Shown piece after piece: positions 7,924 to 16,160 of a DNA stretch of 64,000 nt. The stretch is from Roseibium alexandrii DFL-11 (GTDB lineage: Bacteria > Pseudomonadota > Alphaproteobacteria > Rhizobiales > Stappiaceae), in contig NZ_CM011002.1 in NCBI RefSeq assembly GCF_000158095.2, forward strand, positions 3,009,203 to 3,073,202, in the 5' to 3' direction. Positions within the stretch are counted from its first letter, which is position 1. Every line of letters begins with the position of its first letter. The position numbers and the translations under genes were made by a program. Under the pieces are notes generated by a model, which had not been told where the DNA came from, did not search any database, and saw only the letters and a list, made by a program, of their open reading frames with translations.

Positions 7924-8796
7924 TTAGGAAGCTGACGCCTGCCCTTCGATCCAATCCCTGAACTGACGCATCGCCAGCGTTTCATTGCGGGATTTCAACC
8001 AGGTCAACCAGTAGCGGCCGAGCGATACGGTTTGCGGGAATGGTTGTTTCAGCCGGCCCGTCTCCAACTCCTCCCGAAACATCGTCACAGGTACGAGCGC
8101 AACACCTGCGCCTTTCGCGGCAGCAGCAGCCATTGTGACCGATGAATCAAACATCCAACCTCTAATGCTCCGCGGTTCAACATTCACCGCATCAAACCAC
8201 CGGTTCCATTCATCCAACCTGTACGACCGCAAGAGTGGAACAGCCTTTAGGTCACTGGGGGTCTTCAGCGCTTCCGCCATTAAGGGTGCGCAGACCGGAG
8301 ACAAAGGCGCATTGATCAACTGGAGCGCATTGGTGCTGTGCCAGGCCCCGTCCCCGAACCGAATAAAGTAGTCGAGACCGTCCTCAAGAAAATCGGCCCG
8401 GTTGTTGTTGGTCTTCAGCCGCACATCGACATCTGGGAAAAGCCTCGAGAAATCAGAGAGCCGATCAATCAGCCAGCCATAAGCGAAAGTAGACACGGCG
8501 CCAACAGTGAGTACCTCTTGAAAATTGCCATGTTCGAAGCGGCTAAGCGTAGCGCTCATTCGGCCAAAGGCATCGCTTAGAACTGGTAACAGTGTCTGAC
8601 CTTCATCTGTTAGCACAACGCCACGTGGCAATCTATCAAACAGCGACACACCCAGAATTGCCTCAAGCGACTTTACCTGATGGCTGACTGCGGTCTGGGA
8701 TACTCGCAGTTCCATACCCGCCTTTGTAAAACTTCCAAGGCGCGCAGAAGCTTCAAAGGCCCGGAGAGCGTTCAACGGCAATTGCGAAATATTCAT
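7924..8796 (-). CDS. ampR: LysR-type regulator of beta-lactamase, AmpR-like
   Basis: The 290-residue protein closely follows the AmpR pattern: PLNALRAFEASARLGSFTKAG at the N terminus, HTH region VSQTAVSHQVKSLE, then LPVLSDAFGRM, NNNRADFLEDGLDYFIRFGDGAWH, LLRSYRLDEW and MFDSSVTMAAAAAKGAGVALVPV. In characterised AmpR proteins the C-terminal domain senses muropeptides and switches the divergent beta-lactamase gene. Here a class A beta-lactamase gene diverges from it across 155 bp, the classic arrangement. It converges with the aminotransferase gene (16 bp apart). The effector is inferred from family. Confidence 0.9.
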   Translation of the reverse strand: MNISQLPLNALRAFEASARLGSFTKAGMELRVSQTAVSHQVKSLEAILGVSLFDRLPRGVVLTDEGQTLLPVLSDAFGRMSATLSRFEHGNFQEVLTVGAVSTFAYGWLIDRLSDFSRLFPDVDVRLKTNNNRADFLEDGLDYFIRFGDGAWHSTNALQLINAPLSPVCAPLMAEALKTPSDLKAVPLLRSYRLDEWNRWFDAVNVEPRSIRGWMFDSSVTMAAAAAKGAGVALVPVTMFREELETGRLKQPFPQTVSLGRYWLTWLKSRNETLAMRQFRDWIEGQASAS

Positions 8797-8849
8797 TCAG
8801 GCATATCCAAGGCCAAATTTTTCTCATGCCTAACCAGAGAAACCATCAT

Positions 8850-8878
8850 TTGTCGATCCCTCAAGCTGCGATCATATT
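8850..8878 (+). promoter_or_regulatory. Candidate beta-lactamase promoter in the ampR-bla intergenic region
   Basis: TTGTCG at 8850-8855 and CATATT at 8873-8878 are separated by 17 bp and lie about 75 bp before the bla start, an acceptable sigma-70-type pair. An AmpR site would be expected to overlap or lie just upstream of it. I could not identify a single convincing T-N11-A LysR box, so only the promoter is proposed. Confidence 0.4.
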
Positions 8879-8951
8879 CCTCTTCACCGATCGGCATTGC
8901 TTCAGAACCGCGGCTGGAGCGCCCATCTTTGACAACGATTGGACAAATCTG

Positions 8952-9836
8952 ATGATGTTTCCCAAAGCGCTCACGTTGGGCGCAGCCGCTCTGTTTTTGA
9001 CGCTTCAAGGACCCGCTTATTCCGGTGGACCAGAGTTCGATCCGGCGCCGCTTGCAACGGTCGCCAAGGCGATCGAAAGCCGTTTGAACACCCGCATTGG
9101 CGTTGCCGTTTTCGATCCGGCAAGCGGGCTGAACTGGAACTATAACGGTGACGACCGGTTCCCGATGAACAGCACCATGAAGGCCTTTGCCTGCACGGCG
9201 TTGCTTGAGCGGGTCGACAAAAAGCAGACCATTCTCGATCAGCGAACTATAATTACTGGAGATATGATCGTCTCCTATTCGCCGGTCACAGAAAACCATA
9301 TCAACACAGCGAATATGACCCTTGCCGATCATTGCGAGGCGACCATCACGATCAGCGACAACACATCTGCGAACATCATTCTGGAAGAACTTGGCGGTCC
9401 AAACGGGGTGACGACATACATGCGCTCCATCGGCGATGACGTCACACGTCTGGACCGCAATGAGCCGAGCTTGAACGAAGGAACTCCGGGAGACCCACGC
9501 GACACCACCACACCAGTGGCTGCAGCTCAATCTCTGTACAAGGTTCTGTTTTCAGATGAGTTGAGTGCCTCGTCCCGAAAACAACTGATGCAATGGTTGG
9601 AGGCGAACAAGGTGGGTGATGCAACGCTCCGTGCAGGCTTGCCGCATGACTGGCGCATTGCGGACAAGACAGGTGCCGGAGCATATGGTTCCCGCGGCAA
9701 TATTGCGATCATCTGGCCACCCAACCACACACCGGTCGCTCTTGCCGTTTATGTCACCGAAAATGAGGCAGAGTTCCAGGCCCGGAACAAGGCCATAGCC
9801 GAGATTGGCGCGGCCTTTAAGGCGAGCTTTGAATAA
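8952..9836 (+). CDS. bla: Class A beta-lactamase
   Basis: The 294-residue serine beta-lactamase hydrolyses beta-lactams in the periplasm. All active-site motifs are present: STMK at residues 74-77 (nucleophile Ser74), SDN at 135-137, EPSLN at 171-175 (general base Glu and Asn), and KTG at 239-241. A signal peptide covers about residues 1-23 (FPKALTLGAAALFLTLQGPAYS). Two adjacent ATGs (8952 and 8955) are equally plausible starts; upstream in-frame codons are rejected because they would bury the signal peptide. It is divergent from ampR, so inducible expression is expected, and it is followed by a strong terminator. Spectrum cannot be predicted from the sequence alone. Confidence 0.95.
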   Translation: MMFPKALTLGAAALFLTLQGPAYSGGPEFDPAPLATVAKAIESRLNTRIGVAVFDPASGLNWNYNGDDRFPMNSTMKAFACTALLERVDKKQTILDQRTIITGDMIVSYSPVTENHINTANMTLADHCEATITISDNTSANIILEELGGPNGVTTYMRSIGDDVTRLDRNEPSLNEGTPGDPRDTTTPVAAAQSLYKVLFSDELSASSRKQLMQWLEANKVGDATLRAGLPHDWRIADKTGAGAYGSRGNIAIIWPPNHTPVALAVYVTENEAEFQARNKAIAEIGAAFKASFE

Positions 9837-9843
9837 ATTAATA

Positions 9844-9876
9844 GACCGGGCCTGCAGCGCTGGCCCGGTCTTTTTT
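9844..9876 (+). terminator. Intrinsic terminator of bla
   Basis: GACCGGGCC at 9844-9852 pairs perfectly with GGCCCGGTC at 9862-9870 around a 9-nt loop and is followed by six T residues. It begins 7 bp after the bla stop codon. Confidence 0.92.
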
Positions 9877-9892
9877 ATCGGAACTCAACGTC

Positions 9893-10035
9893 TGTGCCGC
9901 TATTCTGCCGCTACGGCCACATAGCGATGCGAGCGGCACCCGGTCTAGGATGTAGCTGGCAACCGCACGGATATCGCGCTGATAGTTCAATTGCTCCCGC
10001 AGGTCGCGGGGGGTTAGAATCCACGGCAATCAGAG
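9893..10035 (-). pseudogene. Truncated, frameshifted 3' fragment of the DUF934 gene
   Basis: Read on the minus strand this stretch gives PRDLREQLNYQRDIRAVASY and then ILDRVPLA, closely matching ARDLREHLNYQGDIRAVGSY and ILDQVPLA in the intact DUF934 gene at 12712-13248. In another frame it then gives RSHRYVAVAAE and a stop, matching the intact C terminus RSHRDVAIAAE. The 158 bp between two copies of GCGAGCGGC in the intact gene (12741-12749 and 12899-12907) are missing here, leaving a single copy at 9929-9937. That is a deletion at a short direct repeat which breaks the frame. The 5' two thirds of the gene are absent. It lies in the same orientation as the intact gene, on the other side of the AT-rich gene at 10.4-12.7 kb. 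Confidence 0.85.
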
Positions 10036-10253
10036 CTTTAGGCGTTTTGTCTTTATCGACTGACTTTTCGATCTATGCGACCACATTCTCCGTTTTGAGC
10101 CATTGTCGCCCTTCGCTATTGTAAATTCAGCGTGCCACAGCGCAGATAAATCTGCTGCTCCCAACAAAAGTTTTATCCGGATCGATGCGCCCCTAACCTA
10201 TCAGACTGTTTACACGCTCCTGGTCACATTTTGTCGGTCCAGCGGGCAACGCC

Positions 10254-10294
10254 AATTGAGATGCTTCAGATACTAAATCCTGTAGGTCTCAATT
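10254..10294. repeat. Short inverted repeat upstream of the AT-rich fusion gene
   Basis: AATTGAGA at 10254-10261 is complemented by TCTCAATT at 10287-10294 with a 25-nt spacer, 63 bp before the start of the 10358 gene. It could be an operator or a leader hairpin. The rest of the 10036-10357 stretch is AT-rich and shows no gene. Confidence 0.4.
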
Positions 10295-10357
10295 TTGCTG
10301 AACGAATGTTAAAGAATTTTCGCTACGCATTGTTGGCGATAAGGAGATCACCATTCA

Positions 10358-12664
10358 ATGTCATTGCCATTCGATAGATTTTCTGACGAAAATTCTTCAA
10401 AAAATCAAACCCCGTCGATCGTTCTCCCGGTTTTCACAGCCACACTGTTCGTGAGTGCCTTACTTCTTTTTGCCATTCAGCCGTACTTCTCAAAACTTGT
10501 TTTGCCGAAACTTGGCGGCTCGCCCGGCGTTTGGTCTGTGGCGATGATATTTTTTCAAAGTGTACTCTTGCTCGGGTATGCCTATGCGCATTTACTCACC
10601 CGTTATGTTGGCATTCAATACGCGGTTGCAATACACGCACTGGTTCTTACGTCTGCCGTCCTCTTTCTTCCCCTGGACATAGCAAACGGTTGGGAAACGC
10701 CGCCAGAATCAGGTCAAGAATTCTGGTTGATCGGTCTGTTTGGCGCGTCAATTGGCGTACCGTTTTTCGCAGTGGCAGCGAACGCTCCGCTTCTCCAAGC
10801 ATGGTTCTCGAAGTCGGGCCACCCGCATGCTAAAGATCCGTATTTCTTGTACGGGGCAAGCAACATTGGAAGCTTTTTTTCGCTCTATATCTATATATTG
10901 CTGATTGAACCAAATTTTACTTTAAGCAATCAGTCTATATTATGGGCTGGCGGCTATACAATACTTCTTGTTGGAATATTACTATGCTCAAGCTACTTGC
11001 TTCCGCGGTTAAATCCGACAAGCATGGCTTTTTGCTCTCTGCCTGAACAGGCAAACTGCAGTCAACCTTTAGAAAATATGACGGTGGTTCAAAAAGCATT
11101 CATCGTCGGCATTGCAGCGATACCGTCTGGCCTCACAGTTGCAGTCACCGCTTTTATTTCGATCGACTTAGCTTCTGCACCATTCTTATGGGTTATTCCC
11201 CTTTCACTTTTCTTATTGACCTTTGTACTTTCCTTTCGGCAATCACCTCCAATTTCTTTAAAATTCTTGTCAAACGTATTTCCGTGGGTTTTGATCATAG
11301 CGACGTTTGTGATTTTTTTCACTCCAACACCCAATATAGTTGGTTCTCTGATCCTAACTCTTCTTTGTTTTTTCTTGGCAGCTTTGTTCTGTCATACTCT
11401 GCTTTATAGTCGTCGCCCTGATGCAACGCAGTTGACATCTTTTTATTTCTGGATGTCTCTAGGCGGTGTTATCGGCGGCGTATTTGCCGGCCTCATAGCT
11501 CCCCGCGTTTTTGACTGGGTTGCAGAGTTCCCACTACTCATGTTGGCAGTCATATTCTTGCTGCCCTACAAGCGGAAGACGAGTGGAAAATCTCTTTTGA
11601 CGGGACTGGTGATCGGTATTGGCCTAGCAGCCCTGCTTTCTTTCGCACTCCAGTCTGAAGCTAGTTCCACACTATTGAAACGCTCCCACGTCCTTCTGCT
11701 CCTGATTGGTATGGTGACCTTCGCTGCGTTTGTTCAATTACGATCTCAGCCTGCTGCACTTTCGCTACTCATAGCCGCAATACCCCTTGCCATCACAAGT
11801 CTGCACTTGGGCAACAACATGTATTCCGAACGATCATTTTTCGGCGTGATTAAAGTCAATTCTTCTTCGGATGGCCAGCATCGCCTCATGCTTCATGGAA
11901 CAACCGTTCACGGTGTAACGCATGAGTCAGCATTCGCGCCTGAAGTGGGGCAAGGCGCGCCCGAAGCGCTATCATATTACCACCAATCAGGAGAAATGGC
12001 CGAAGTCCTGCGGGCTGCACGAGAAAATTCAGGCGGCCAAATCAATCGGGGGGCCATTGTCGGACTCGGTACCGGAAGTTTCTTATGCCATAGTAAGCCG
12101 AAGGAAAGTTGGACTTTTTTTGAAATTGATAAAGCAGTTATTGATATTGCCTCAAACCCCTCATACTTCAGATTCATTACCGATTGCGCACCGGATGCTC
12201 GACAGGTTCTTGGAGATGCGAGACTTACACTTGCTTATGAGCCTGATCGCCATTTTGATTTCATGCTAATTGATGCATTTTCATCAGACTCAATCCCAGT
12301 TCATCTAATGACGCTCGAAGCGCTAAATATCTATTTTTCCAAACTGGCACCCAATGGCCTTTTGGCCATGCATATCTCTAACCGTCATCTAGAACTTGAA
12401 TCGATCCTGGCGGCAATTGCCGAACAAGAGGGATTGGCAATCCGATCTGCTCAGTTTGAGCGAGACAAAACTGAACGCGCTAGAAAGATATTTCCGGCCA
12501 AAACGGTCGTATTAGCCAAAACCGACGAGCAACTAGGGCCACTGTCAAGCGATCCACGTTGGAAAAAGGTTGCTTCCGGTGGAACGCTACCTTGGACAGA
12601 CGACTACTCCGATATTATCGGAGCGATCCTACGGCATCAGTTGCGAAACCCAGACCCTTCCTGA
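10358..12664 (+). CDS. Membrane protein fused to a spermidine-synthase-like (SAM-binding) domain
   Basis: The 768-residue protein has about ten to fourteen hydrophobic segments over residues ~25-490 (for example TATLFVSALLLFAIQPYFSK and LTLLCFFLAALFCHTLLY). A C-terminal Rossmann domain at ~500-760 resembles spermidine synthase: AIVGLGTGSFLCH (SAM motif I), FFEIDKAVIDIASNP, DARLTLAYEPDRHFDFMLID, AFSSDSIPVHLMTLEAL. This is the fused MFS/spermidine-synthase architecture, whose reaction is not established. The start has a good AAGGAG 13 nt upstream. Codon usage and base composition are visibly AT-richer than all neighbours, and the gene is flanked by a DUF934 fragment on one side and intact DUF934 on the other, suggesting acquisition. 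Aminopropyl transfer should not be assumed. Confidence 0.8.
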   Translation: MSLPFDRFSDENSSKNQTPSIVLPVFTATLFVSALLLFAIQPYFSKLVLPKLGGSPGVWSVAMIFFQSVLLLGYAYAHLLTRYVGIQYAVAIHALVLTSAVLFLPLDIANGWETPPESGQEFWLIGLFGASIGVPFFAVAANAPLLQAWFSKSGHPHAKDPYFLYGASNIGSFFSLYIYILLIEPNFTLSNQSILWAGGYTILLVGILLCSSYLLPRLNPTSMAFCSLPEQANCSQPLENMTVVQKAFIVGIAAIPSGLTVAVTAFISIDLASAPFLWVIPLSLFLLTFVLSFRQSPPISLKFLSNVFPWVLIIATFVIFFTPTPNIVGSLILTLLCFFLAALFCHTLLYSRRPDATQLTSFYFWMSLGGVIGGVFAGLIAPRVFDWVAEFPLLMLAVIFLLPYKRKTSGKSLLTGLVIGIGLAALLSFALQSEASSTLLKRSHVLLLLIGMVTFAAFVQLRSQPAALSLLIAAIPLAITSLHLGNNMYSERSFFGVIKVNSSSDGQHRLMLHGTTVHGVTHESAFAPEVGQGAPEALSYYHQSGEMAEVLRAARENSGGQINRGAIVGLGTGSFLCHSKPKESWTFFEIDKAVIDIASNPSYFRFITDCAPDARQVLGDARLTLAYEPDRHFDFMLIDAFSSDSIPVHLMTLEALNIYFSKLAPNGLLAMHISNRHLELESILAAIAEQEGLAIRSAQFERDKTERARKIFPAKTVVLAKTDEQLGPLSSDPRWKKVASGGTLPWTDDYSDIIGAILRHQLRNPDPS

Positions 12665-12711
12665 TCTGAAGGTCTGTTGCCGCCCGTCGGGTCCACCTTG
12701 ATGGAGTCGCT

Positions 12712-13248
12712 CTATTCTGCCGCAATGGCTACATCGCGGTGCGAGCGGCGGGCCCAGGGCCGGGTGCCTTCCGGAATTTCTTCGATCAAGCCGAAAGCCG
12801 GTTGCAGATACTTGGTGACTTCCGGCCACTCTCCAGCCTTCAGGGCTTTCAGAACTTCGGGCTTGGAAATCTCGAAGCTTGAGACGCCGCAACGGCGGGC
12901 GAGCGGCACCTGATCCAGAATGTAGCTGCCAACTGCACGGATATCGCCCTGATAGTTCAGGTGCTCCCGCAGGTCGCGGGCGGTTGAGAAACCACGGCCA
13001 TCGGCGAAGCTTGGAAAAGCCACAGCGACGTAGGCAAACTTACCCAAATGTTCCGCAGCAAGTTCGACTTTTTCCCCGGCCTCGACCAGCAAAGCCGTTT
13101 TCCCGGCGCGGCAAAGGTACGCTTCCGGCGCCTCAAGAAACAGGGAGACCGGAACCAGCAGATCACCGTCCACGGCCGGACCGGTTTCAGCATCCGCCCG
13201 GTTCCAGGTTTCCTCGACAAACTCACCGTCTTTGTAGATCGTTGCCAT
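12712..13248 (-). CDS. DUF934 family protein of the sulfate assimilation operon
   Basis: The 178-residue protein belongs to DUF934, found beside cysH and cysI in many alphaproteobacteria. Typical segments are MATIYKDGEFVEETW at the start, VAFPSFADGRGFSTARDLRE in the middle and GDIRAVGSYILDQVPLARRCG. I chose the ATG at 13248 (AGGA 10 nt upstream) rather than the in-frame codon 15 bp earlier. It is the last gene of cysG-DUF2849-cysI-cysH-DUF934, 34 bp after cysH. The molecular role is unknown; an accessory role in sulfite reduction is inferred from conserved neighbourhood. Its 3' portion is duplicated as a pseudogene at 9893-10035. Confidence 0.88.
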   Translation of the reverse strand: MATIYKDGEFVEETWNRADAETGPAVDGDLLVPVSLFLEAPEAYLCRAGKTALLVEAGEKVELAAEHLGKFAYVAVAFPSFADGRGFSTARDLREHLNYQGDIRAVGSYILDQVPLARRCGVSSFEISKPEVLKALKAGEWPEVTKYLQPAFGLIEEIPEGTRPWARRSHRDVAIAAE

Positions 13249-13282
13249 TTTTCGCGTCCTCAAACTCTCTCAGCGGCGCGGC

Positions 13283-14044
13283 TCAAATGCCGCTGCCGTC
13301 AATTTCCTTGCCATGGGTCGGCCAATGAATGCCGCACTCTGTCTTGTCCTGACCGCGCCAGCGGCCCGCGCGTGGATCTTCGCCCGGCGCCACCTTGCTT
13401 GTGCAGGGCAAGCAACCGATTGACGGATAGCCCTCGGCGACTAGCGGATGCGGTGGCAGGTTATGGCTCTTCGCATAGTCCAGGATGTCAGCCGCTGACC
13501 AGTCGGCGAGCGGATTGATCTTGACCCGCCCGGCGTCGATTTCGAAAAAATCCAACTCAGACCGTGTTGAACTCTGATGGCGTTTCCGGCCGGAAATCCA
13601 GGCTTCAAAACCCTGCAATGCTCGTTCGAGCGGCACCACCTTGCGAATATGGCAACACGCATCCGTGTCGCTCATCCAGAGCATGCCGGCAGGGTCTCTT
13701 TCGGCAAGGTCATCCTTGGATGGCTTGAACGTGCGTACATCGGTGAGGCCAAGCTTGGCGACCAGCTCCTCCCGGTAAAGGATCGTCGCCGGAAACAGTT
13801 TCACCGTGTCGACGAACAAAACCGGTGTCGTTGGGTCCACCTGTGAGACCATGTGCAAGAGCACCGCAGAATCCGCGCCAAAGCTGGACACCATGGCGAT
13901 TTCCCCGGCGAATTGATGCCGGATAGAGGCCTGAAGGATGTCCTGCGCAACGGCGTCCTCGAACTGGGCGTTCAGCGCGGCGACTTCCGCCTGAAGCCCG
14001 AGCTCCGGATCAACGCCGAGGCTGAAGGTTTCATGCAGCGCCAT
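13283..14044 (-). CDS. cysH: Adenylyl-sulfate reductase (thioredoxin-dependent), 4Fe-4S type CysH
   Basis: The 253-residue enzyme reduces activated sulfate to sulfite. The PP-loop SSFGADSA is at residues 53-60. The paired cysteines CC at 130-131 and CLPC at 211-214 are the four ligands of the [4Fe-4S] cluster that marks APS-using (plant/bacterial assimilatory) enzymes rather than the E. coli PAPS form. The catalytic cysteine lies in ECGIH at 236-240. The ATG at 14044 overlaps the end of cysI by 14 bp, implying coupled translation; longer upstream frames lie inside cysI and are rejected. Confidence 0.93.
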   Translation of the reverse strand: MALHETFSLGVDPELGLQAEVAALNAQFEDAVAQDILQASIRHQFAGEIAMVSSFGADSAVLLHMVSQVDPTTPVLFVDTVKLFPATILYREELVAKLGLTDVRTFKPSKDDLAERDPAGMLWMSDTDACCHIRKVVPLERALQGFEAWISGRKRHQSSTRSELDFFEIDAGRVKINPLADWSAADILDYAKSHNLPPHPLVAEGYPSIGCLPCTSKVAPGEDPRAGRWRGQDKTECGIHWPTHGKEIDGSGI

Positions 14045-15689
14045 AAAGGGCCTCCTTAAATGGCGCCTCCCCGACCCGGCGGTACGCATCCAGGAAGGTT
14101 TCGTCCTTGCCGGACCGAAGTTCAAGATAGGTGTCGACCAGTGTCTCAATCGCGTCGACGACCTCTTCGGAGGAGAACCCGCGCCCGACGATTTCACCGA
14201 TGGATGCGTTTTCGTTGGCCGAACCGCCCAGCGTCACCTGGTAGAACTCTTCGCCTTTTTTCTCGAGGCCGAGAATGCCGATGTGACCGACGTGGTGGTG
14301 CCCACAGGCGTTGATGCAGCCTGAAATCTTGATCTTCAGCTCGCCAATTTCGGCCTGACGCTCAGCTGTGCCGAAGCGTTCGGAAATCCGTTGAGCCACA
14401 GGGATTGAACGGGCCGTTGCGAGCGCGCAGTAATCCATCCCAGGGCAGGCAATGATGTCGGTGATCAACCCGGCGTTGCCTTCGGCAATGTCCGCTGCGA
14501 CCAACTGGTCGAACAGAGCCGGAAGGTCATCCAGTTTCACATGCGGCAGGATCACGTTCTGCTCATGGGAAATCCGGATTTCATCCTGTCCATACCGTTC
14601 GGCAAGATCCGCAATCACATCCATCTGCGCATCGGATGCATCGCCCGGGATACCGCCGATCGGCTTCATAGACAGGGTCACGGATGTGTAGCCCGGCACG
14701 CGGTGCGGATTGAGATTGTGGGCAAGGAACTGTGCAAAAGCAGCGTCCGTCTCACGGCGCACTTCGACTTTGGCCGAGATGTCTGACCCGACCTCGAGCG
14801 GAGGGGGCACAAAGTAAGCTTCGATCCGACGCACTTCTTCGTCCGGCAGACGAAGAACACCGTAGCGGATCTTCTCAAATTCACCTTCGATATCCGCCTT
14901 CAGGTCTTCCAGGCCGGTTTCATGCACAAGGATCTTGATCCGCGCCTTGTACTTGTTGTCCCGGCGGCCGTAGCGGTTGTAAACGCGCAGGATTGCTTCG
15001 GAATAGGCAAGCAGGTCTTCTTCCGGAAGGAAGTCGCGGACCTTGCGGCCGATCATCGGTGTCCGGCCGAGACCACCGCCAACAAACACCTCAAAGCCGA
15101 TCTCACCAGCCTCATTGCGGGTCAACTGCAGACCGATGTCATGCACCTGAACGGCAGCCCGGTCATTCGGCGCGCCGGTGATCGCGATCTTGAACTTGCG
15201 CGGCAGGAACGAAAACTCCGGGTGGAGCGAGGACCACTGGCGCAGGATTTCCGCATAGGGACGCGGATCAGCAATCTCGTCGGCCGCAGCACCGGCGAAA
15301 TGGTCGGCCGTCACATTCCGGATGCAGTTGCCGGAGGTCTGAATGGCGTGCATTTCCACTTCGGCCAGCTCTTCAAGGATTTTCGGAGTGTCCTCGAGCT
15401 TCGGCCAGTTGAACTGGATGTTCTGGCGTGTGGTGAAGTGGCCATAGCCCTTGTCGTAGGTCCGGGCAATATGCGCCAGCTTGCGCATCTGGCGACCGTT
15501 CAGCGTGCCATAGGGAATGGCAACACGCAGCATGTAGGCATGAAGCTGCAGATAAAGGCCGTTCATCAGGCGCAGCGGCTTGAACTCGTCCTCGGACAGT
15601 TCACCGGCCATGCGGCGGCGGACCTGGTCCTTGAACTGTTCGGTGCGCTGGTTGACGAAACTCGCGTCAAATTCATCGTAACGGTACAT
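14031..15689 (-). CDS. cysI: Sulfite reductase hemoprotein (nitrite/sulfite reductase family)
   Basis: The 552-residue siroheme/[4Fe-4S] enzyme reduces sulfite to sulfide. Two ferredoxin-like half domains alternate with catalytic domains. A first half includes YGHFTTRQNIQFNWPKLED and a GNCIRNVTAD segment, and the cluster ligands occur late (CPGMDYCALATARS and GCINACGHHHVGHIGILG). The ATG at 15689 has GGAGAG 7-12 nt upstream; the longer frame is rejected. It is third in the cys operon, between a DUF2849 gene (159 bp upstream) and cysH. By sequence alone sulfite and nitrite reductases of this family are hard to separate; the cys context and the separate nirBD at 62-64 kb favour sulfite. Confidence 0.92.
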   Translation of the reverse strand: MYRYDEFDASFVNQRTEQFKDQVRRRMAGELSEDEFKPLRLMNGLYLQLHAYMLRVAIPYGTLNGRQMRKLAHIARTYDKGYGHFTTRQNIQFNWPKLEDTPKILEELAEVEMHAIQTSGNCIRNVTADHFAGAAADEIADPRPYAEILRQWSSLHPEFSFLPRKFKIAITGAPNDRAAVQVHDIGLQLTRNEAGEIGFEVFVGGGLGRTPMIGRKVRDFLPEEDLLAYSEAILRVYNRYGRRDNKYKARIKILVHETGLEDLKADIEGEFEKIRYGVLRLPDEEVRRIEAYFVPPPLEVGSDISAKVEVRRETDAAFAQFLAHNLNPHRVPGYTSVTLSMKPIGGIPGDASDAQMDVIADLAERYGQDEIRISHEQNVILPHVKLDDLPALFDQLVAADIAEGNAGLITDIIACPGMDYCALATARSIPVAQRISERFGTAERQAEIGELKIKISGCINACGHHHVGHIGILGLEKKGEEFYQVTLGGSANENASIGEIVGRGFSSEEVVDAIETLVDTYLELRSGKDETFLDAYRRVGEAPFKEALYGAA

Positions 15690-15804
15690 CTGTCTCTCCT
15701 GCCGGGCGCTGCTCGTTCCGGCGCTGCCCGCCGCTTGTGCTAGATCAGCGGGCATTAAATCGGGATCGATTTCACGCCCAAAGCTGATCGCTTCTGTAGT
15801 GGCC

Positions 15805-15843
15805 GAGCATCTTTGGGCGTTTCCAACAAAACGCCCGATGCTC
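15805..15843 (-). promoter_or_regulatory. Intercistronic stem-loop between DUF2849 gene and cysI
   Basis: GAGCATC at 15805-15811 pairs with GATGCTC at 15837-15843, and GGGCGTTT at 15815-15822 pairs with AAACGCCC at 15829-15836, giving a long two-part stem with a small internal bulge. It starts 5 bp after the DUF2849 stop and has no T-run, so it is more likely an mRNA processing/stability or attenuation element than a full terminator. The remaining leader before cysI (about 115 nt) holds no gene. Confidence 0.5.
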
Positions 15844-15848
15844 TGGTG

Positions 15849-16148
15849 TCAGGCGGAAACGGCCTGAGCCTGTTTTCCGAATTGCGGATGGGTGGTCGGA
15901 CCTTTCGCCCGGATACGTTCGCGCAAGCGCACGGGGACAATGACGCCGTCTTCAATGGTCACATCCATCTCGTAGACGCCGACGACCTTCTGGTCTTTTT
16001 CTGCCGCTGCGCCAATCGACAGCCCCTCGGCAACAGCATCCTTGCCATCAAAGGTTCGAGCCAGCGTGACACGCTCGACCCAAACCTCGTTTTCACCGAG
16101 CCAGACGACATCGCCATCCAGAAGGCGATTGGCTGTAATGACTTTCAT
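15849..16148 (-). CDS. DUF2849 domain-containing protein
   Basis: The 99-residue protein (MKVITANRLLDGDVVWLG at the start, then VGVYEMDVTIEDG) matches DUF2849, a small alphaproteobacterial family nearly always next to cysI/nitrite-sulfite reductase. It is predicted soluble, without a signal peptide, and its size is normal for the family. It starts 12 bp after the cysG stop, so it is co-transcribed with siroheme synthase and followed by cysI. No enzymatic motif is apparent. A role in sulfite reductase assembly or electron delivery is conjecture from context. Confidence 0.88.
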   Translation of the reverse strand: MKVITANRLLDGDVVWLGENEVWVERVTLARTFDGKDAVAEGLSIGAAAEKDQKVVGVYEMDVTIEDGVIVPVRLRERIRAKGPTTHPQFGKQAQAVSA

Positions 16149-16160
16149 AAACTTATCTCC

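Noticed and set aside
8793..9530. Minus-strand frame of about 245 codons antisense to the beta-lactamase
   Set aside because: It has no domain or ribosome-binding site and lies fully over bla and its promoter region.
9877..10357. Integration site (tRNA or att core) near the DUF934 fragment
   Set aside because: No tRNA-like sequence and no integrase or transposase gene is present; only the gene-end duplication is visible.
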